DNA of 7,914 nucleotides, taken from contig JAAWIL010000090.1 in the NCBI GenBank assembly GCA_022796315.1, positions 1 to 7,914 on the forward strand. Direction: 5' to 3'. The notes below the pieces were generated by a model, which was not told where the DNA came from, ran no database searches, and worked only from the letters and a program-made list of their open reading frames with translations. This document shows, piece after piece, positions 6,858-7,914 of the stretch. The translations under genes and the position numbers were made by a program. The number at the start of each line of letters is the position of its first letter. Position 1 is the stretch's first letter. Origin of the DNA: Oscillibacter sp. GTDB lineage: Bacteria > Bacillota > Clostridia > Oscillospirales > Oscillospiraceae.

Positions 6858-6863
6858 CAGAAC

Positions 6864-6887
6864 GGGCATCCGGCGTTCCGGATGCCC
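6864..6887 (+). other. Perfect 10-bp stem-loop just after tetR
   Basis: GGGCATCCGG (6864-6873) and CCGGATGCCC (6878-6887) pair perfectly around a CGTT tetraloop, starting 7 nt past the tetR stop. GCGCGCAAAAACC follows, with no U-run, so alone it is not a classic intrinsic terminator. It may stabilise the tetR mRNA 3' end in combination with the next hairpin. Confidence 0.6.
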
Positions 6888-6892
6888 GCGCG

Positions 6893-6935
6893 CAAAAACC
6901 GCCGCCCCATCCGGGACGGCGGTCTCGTATTTTGG
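6893..6935 (-). terminator. Intrinsic terminator of the SprA-related gene, possibly bidirectional
   Basis: ACCGCCG (6898-6904) pairs with CGGCGGT (6917-6923). After one mismatch, three more G-C pairs close a 4-nt loop. On the minus strand the stem runs directly into TTTTT (6894-6898), a good Rho-independent terminator about 50 nt past the SprA-related stop. On the plus strand the stem is followed by CTCGTATTTT, so it may also end tetR transcripts, less efficiently. Confidence 0.75.
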
Positions 6936-6959
6936 AACCACCGGCGTCCTGCCGGTTCC
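6934..6959 (-). other. Bulged stem-loop between the SprA-related stop and its terminator
   Basis: CCGGC/GCCGG (6941-6945 and 6951-6955) plus GGAA/TTCC (6934-6937 and 6956-6959) form a 9-bp stem with a 3-nt bulge. It sits 12 nt beyond the stop codon on the minus strand. No T-run follows, so it is more likely a 3'-UTR structure than a terminator. Confidence 0.4.
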
Positions 6960-6971
6960 GCCCTCGTTCGC

Positions 6972-7655
6972 TCAGGCGGCCTCCCGGCCCTCCTCCGCCG
7001 CGGGGATCTCCTCCTGGGCGGCGTTGTCCTGGCTGGCCCGGGTCACCGTGCGGGTGGTGCCGCCGGAGACATAGGCCTTGCCGCACTCCGGGCAGATGCC
7101 CGTGTGAAGGGTGACGCTCTGGCTCACCACCTCCCGGTCCTCCCGGGCGGCCTTGGCCTGCTCCCGGACCACATGCTCCTGTTCATGGCCCCGGACCACG
7201 GAAGCCGCCTGATTCGGGTCAATGTGGGAGGCGGTCTTGAAGGACACGCCGGGATCGTCGGAGCCGTCCTGATACTTGCGCTCCTTGCAGGTCTGGCACT
7301 CGGCCTCCGCCGCAGCCTCCTGGACGCTCTGGGCGCCGCTCTTCTCCCCGGCGGCCGCAGCCTCCTGGGCCTGGAGGTCCCCGGCGTACCGGATGCGGTT
7401 CCGCGTGGCCATGGCCGCGGGATCGTTCTCCCACCGCAGAAGCAGATTGGTCTTGTCCATCGCCCCGGACTGCACCGGCGCGGCGGGGCGCACCGGGGTC
7501 ACCGGCTGGACCGGCGTCTCCGGCTGGGCTGCGGGGATCGCGGCAGCCTGGGCTGCGGGAACGGCGGCCTGTGCCGCTCCGCGGGCGGCCTGAGCGCCGT
7601 AGGCGGCGTAACTCTGATAGGGATTGTACTGAGATACGGCAATACCGTTGAGCAT
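6972..7655 (-). CDS. SprA-related putative zinc metalloprotease (HExxH)
   Basis: This 227-aa protein begins MLNGIAVSQYNPYQ. Residues 20-65 are Ala/Pro/Gln-rich low complexity, 67-115 are polar, and the conserved core spans about 118-206. In the core, CQTC (120-123), KYQDGSDDPGVSFK (127-140), the HEQEH motif (157-161) and CPEC (188-191) stand out. HEQEH fits the HExxH zinc-peptidase pattern. Its setting (VRGHEQEHV) resembles the R-x-HEQAH element of the SprA-related/CJM1_0395-like putative metalloprotease family (PF12118). The two CxxC pairs could bind a second metal. No signal peptide or TM is visible, so it is probably cytosolic. The ATG at 7655 is preferred to an in-frame ATG 219 nt upstream because GGAGG lies 7 nt before it, and the extra residues would be translated through hairpin-rich non-coding sequence. 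It is monocistronic. Catalytic activity is inferred from the motif only. Confidence 0.8.
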   Translation of the reverse strand: MLNGIAVSQYNPYQSYAAYGAQAARGAAQAAVPAAQAAAIPAAQPETPVQPVTPVRPAAPVQSGAMDKTNLLLRWENDPAAMATRNRIRYAGDLQAQEAAAAGEKSGAQSVQEAAAEAECQTCKERKYQDGSDDPGVSFKTASHIDPNQAASVVRGHEQEHVVREQAKAAREDREVVSQSVTLHTGICPECGKAYVSGGTTRTVTRASQDNAAQEEIPAAEEGREAA

Positions 7656-7662
7656 GGGAACC

Positions 7663-7667
7663 CCTCC
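7663..7667 (-). promoter_or_regulatory. Ribosome binding site deciding the start of the SprA-related gene
   Basis: GGAGG on the minus strand is 7 nt before the ATG at 7653-7655. No comparable site precedes the upstream in-frame ATG at 7872-7874, which itself lies in the loop region of a hairpin. Confidence 0.7.
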
Positions 7668-7696
7668 CGTCTTTCCTCGTATTCCTTCTGGATTTA

Positions 7697-7771
7697 CCTT
7701 CCGGCCGTTCCGTCCGGAAGGCACCGGCGCCATGTTTTGCAGCTGCCGCCATTTGCGGCGGCGGGCAAAAC
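7697..7771. repeat. Two long hairpins upstream of the SprA-related gene
   Basis: CCTTCCGG (7697-7704) pairs with CCGGAAGG (7714-7721) around a 9-nt loop. Next, GTTTTGC (7734-7740) pairs with GCAAAAC (7765-7771), enclosing a GC-rich inner stem (7742-7749 with 7755-7762) that includes one pair read as G-U on the plus strand and as C-A on the minus strand. They would form part of the 5' leader of the SprA-related mRNA if its promoter lies further right. Confidence 0.5.
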
Positions 7772-7777
7772 GGCTTC

Positions 7778-7791
7778 CATCCGATCGGATG
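7778..7791. repeat. Perfect 14-bp palindrome
   Basis: CATCCGATCGGATG is identical to its reverse complement with no spacer, about 120 bp upstream of the SprA-related start. This form suits a dimeric DNA-binding protein better than an RNA hairpin, but no regulator can be named. Confidence 0.4.
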
Positions 7792-7822
7792 CTTTCCGAA
7801 TTTTCCACTCGGGAAATCCTAT

Positions 7823-7913
7823 AGTCACCGCAGTTGAAAAGAAGCAAATGCTTCTTTTCAACCCTGGGGCGCATAGGCGCCCCAGGGGCCGTGAAACGGC
7901 CTGACGGTGGACT
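7823..7913. repeat. Four-way-junction-like element of three abutting hairpins
   Basis: AGTCACCG (7823-7830) can pair with CGGTGGACT (7905-7913, one bulged G). It encloses three hairpins with no unpaired bases between them. They are a perfect 13-bp stem (7833-7845 with 7850-7862, loop AAAT), a perfect 10-bp stem (7863-7872 with 7877-7886, loop ATAG) and a perfect 6-bp stem (7887-7892 with 7896-7901, loop GAA). The first has A-tract and T-tract arms and could act as a bidirectional terminator. The whole may be a structured RNA, a cruciform or a palindromic genomic repeat. I do not recognise a known family. Confidence 0.55.
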
Positions 7914-7914
7914 T

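Noticed and set aside
7806..7832. A minus-strand promoter for the SprA-related gene with TATAGG as its -10
   Set aside because: A TTGCTT hexamer lies 18 bp upstream, but both boxes are poor matches and the -35 falls inside a perfect hairpin. Too weak to annotate as a promoter.
7656..7874. A 73-residue N-terminal extension of the SprA-related protein
   Set aside because: The upstream ATG has no ribosome binding site and the extension reads through several hairpins and a 14-bp palindrome. GGAGG is correctly spaced before the ATG at 7655.
7697..7901. CRISPR array
   Set aside because: The repeated structures are inverted repeats with different sequences, not identical direct repeats with regular spacers, and no cas gene is present.

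Overview
The window looks like a GC-rich Gram-positive gut anaerobe of the Clostridia, most likely Oscillospiraceae (Flavonifractor/Lawsonibacter/Oscillibacter-like). The reasons are strong G/C third-position bias, AGGAGG-type ribosome binding sites, a single-membrane RND/MMPL permease next to a GLUG-repeat surface protein, and a small SprA-related HExxH protein of a kind seen in Clostridia. The genus assignment is inference. I see no insertion sequence, phage gene, CRISPR array or origin.

Layout, left to right. At 24-99 on the minus strand is a tRNA-Pro(UGG) with encoded CCA, served by its own sigma-A-type promoter at 185-212. From 6136 down to 266 on the minus strand runs a tightly coupled three-gene operon. 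It comprises a 98-aa small protein of unrecognised function, an 825-aa 12-TM MMPL/RND-type permease (GTG start, 4-bp overlap with the gene before it), and a 1036-aa secreted, membrane-anchored protein whose start overlaps the end of the permease gene by 11 bp. In that last protein two blocks of GLUG repeats are separated by about 300 residues of predicted helix/coiled coil. Facing the operon across a 154-bp divergent promoter region is a TetR/AcrR-family regulator (6291-6857, plus strand), the obvious candidate to control it.

A hairpin-rich convergent region (6858-6971) with an intrinsic terminator then separates tetR from a minus-strand gene (6972-7655) for a 227-aa SprA-related putative zinc metalloprotease carrying HEQEH and two CxxC pairs. 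The last 259 bases (7656-7914) hold no recognisable gene but are packed with inverted repeats. At the right edge an 8-bp outer stem encloses three directly abutting hairpins, making a possible four-way-junction RNA or DNA element.

How it may work together (inference): the TetR protein senses a small molecule or envelope signal and controls the divergent operon. The permease moves a lipid-like or amphiphilic substrate across or out of the membrane. The GLUG/coiled-coil protein, anchored by a C-terminal TM helix with almost all of its mass outside, would act as an extracytoplasmic partner. The substrate cannot be deduced from sequence.
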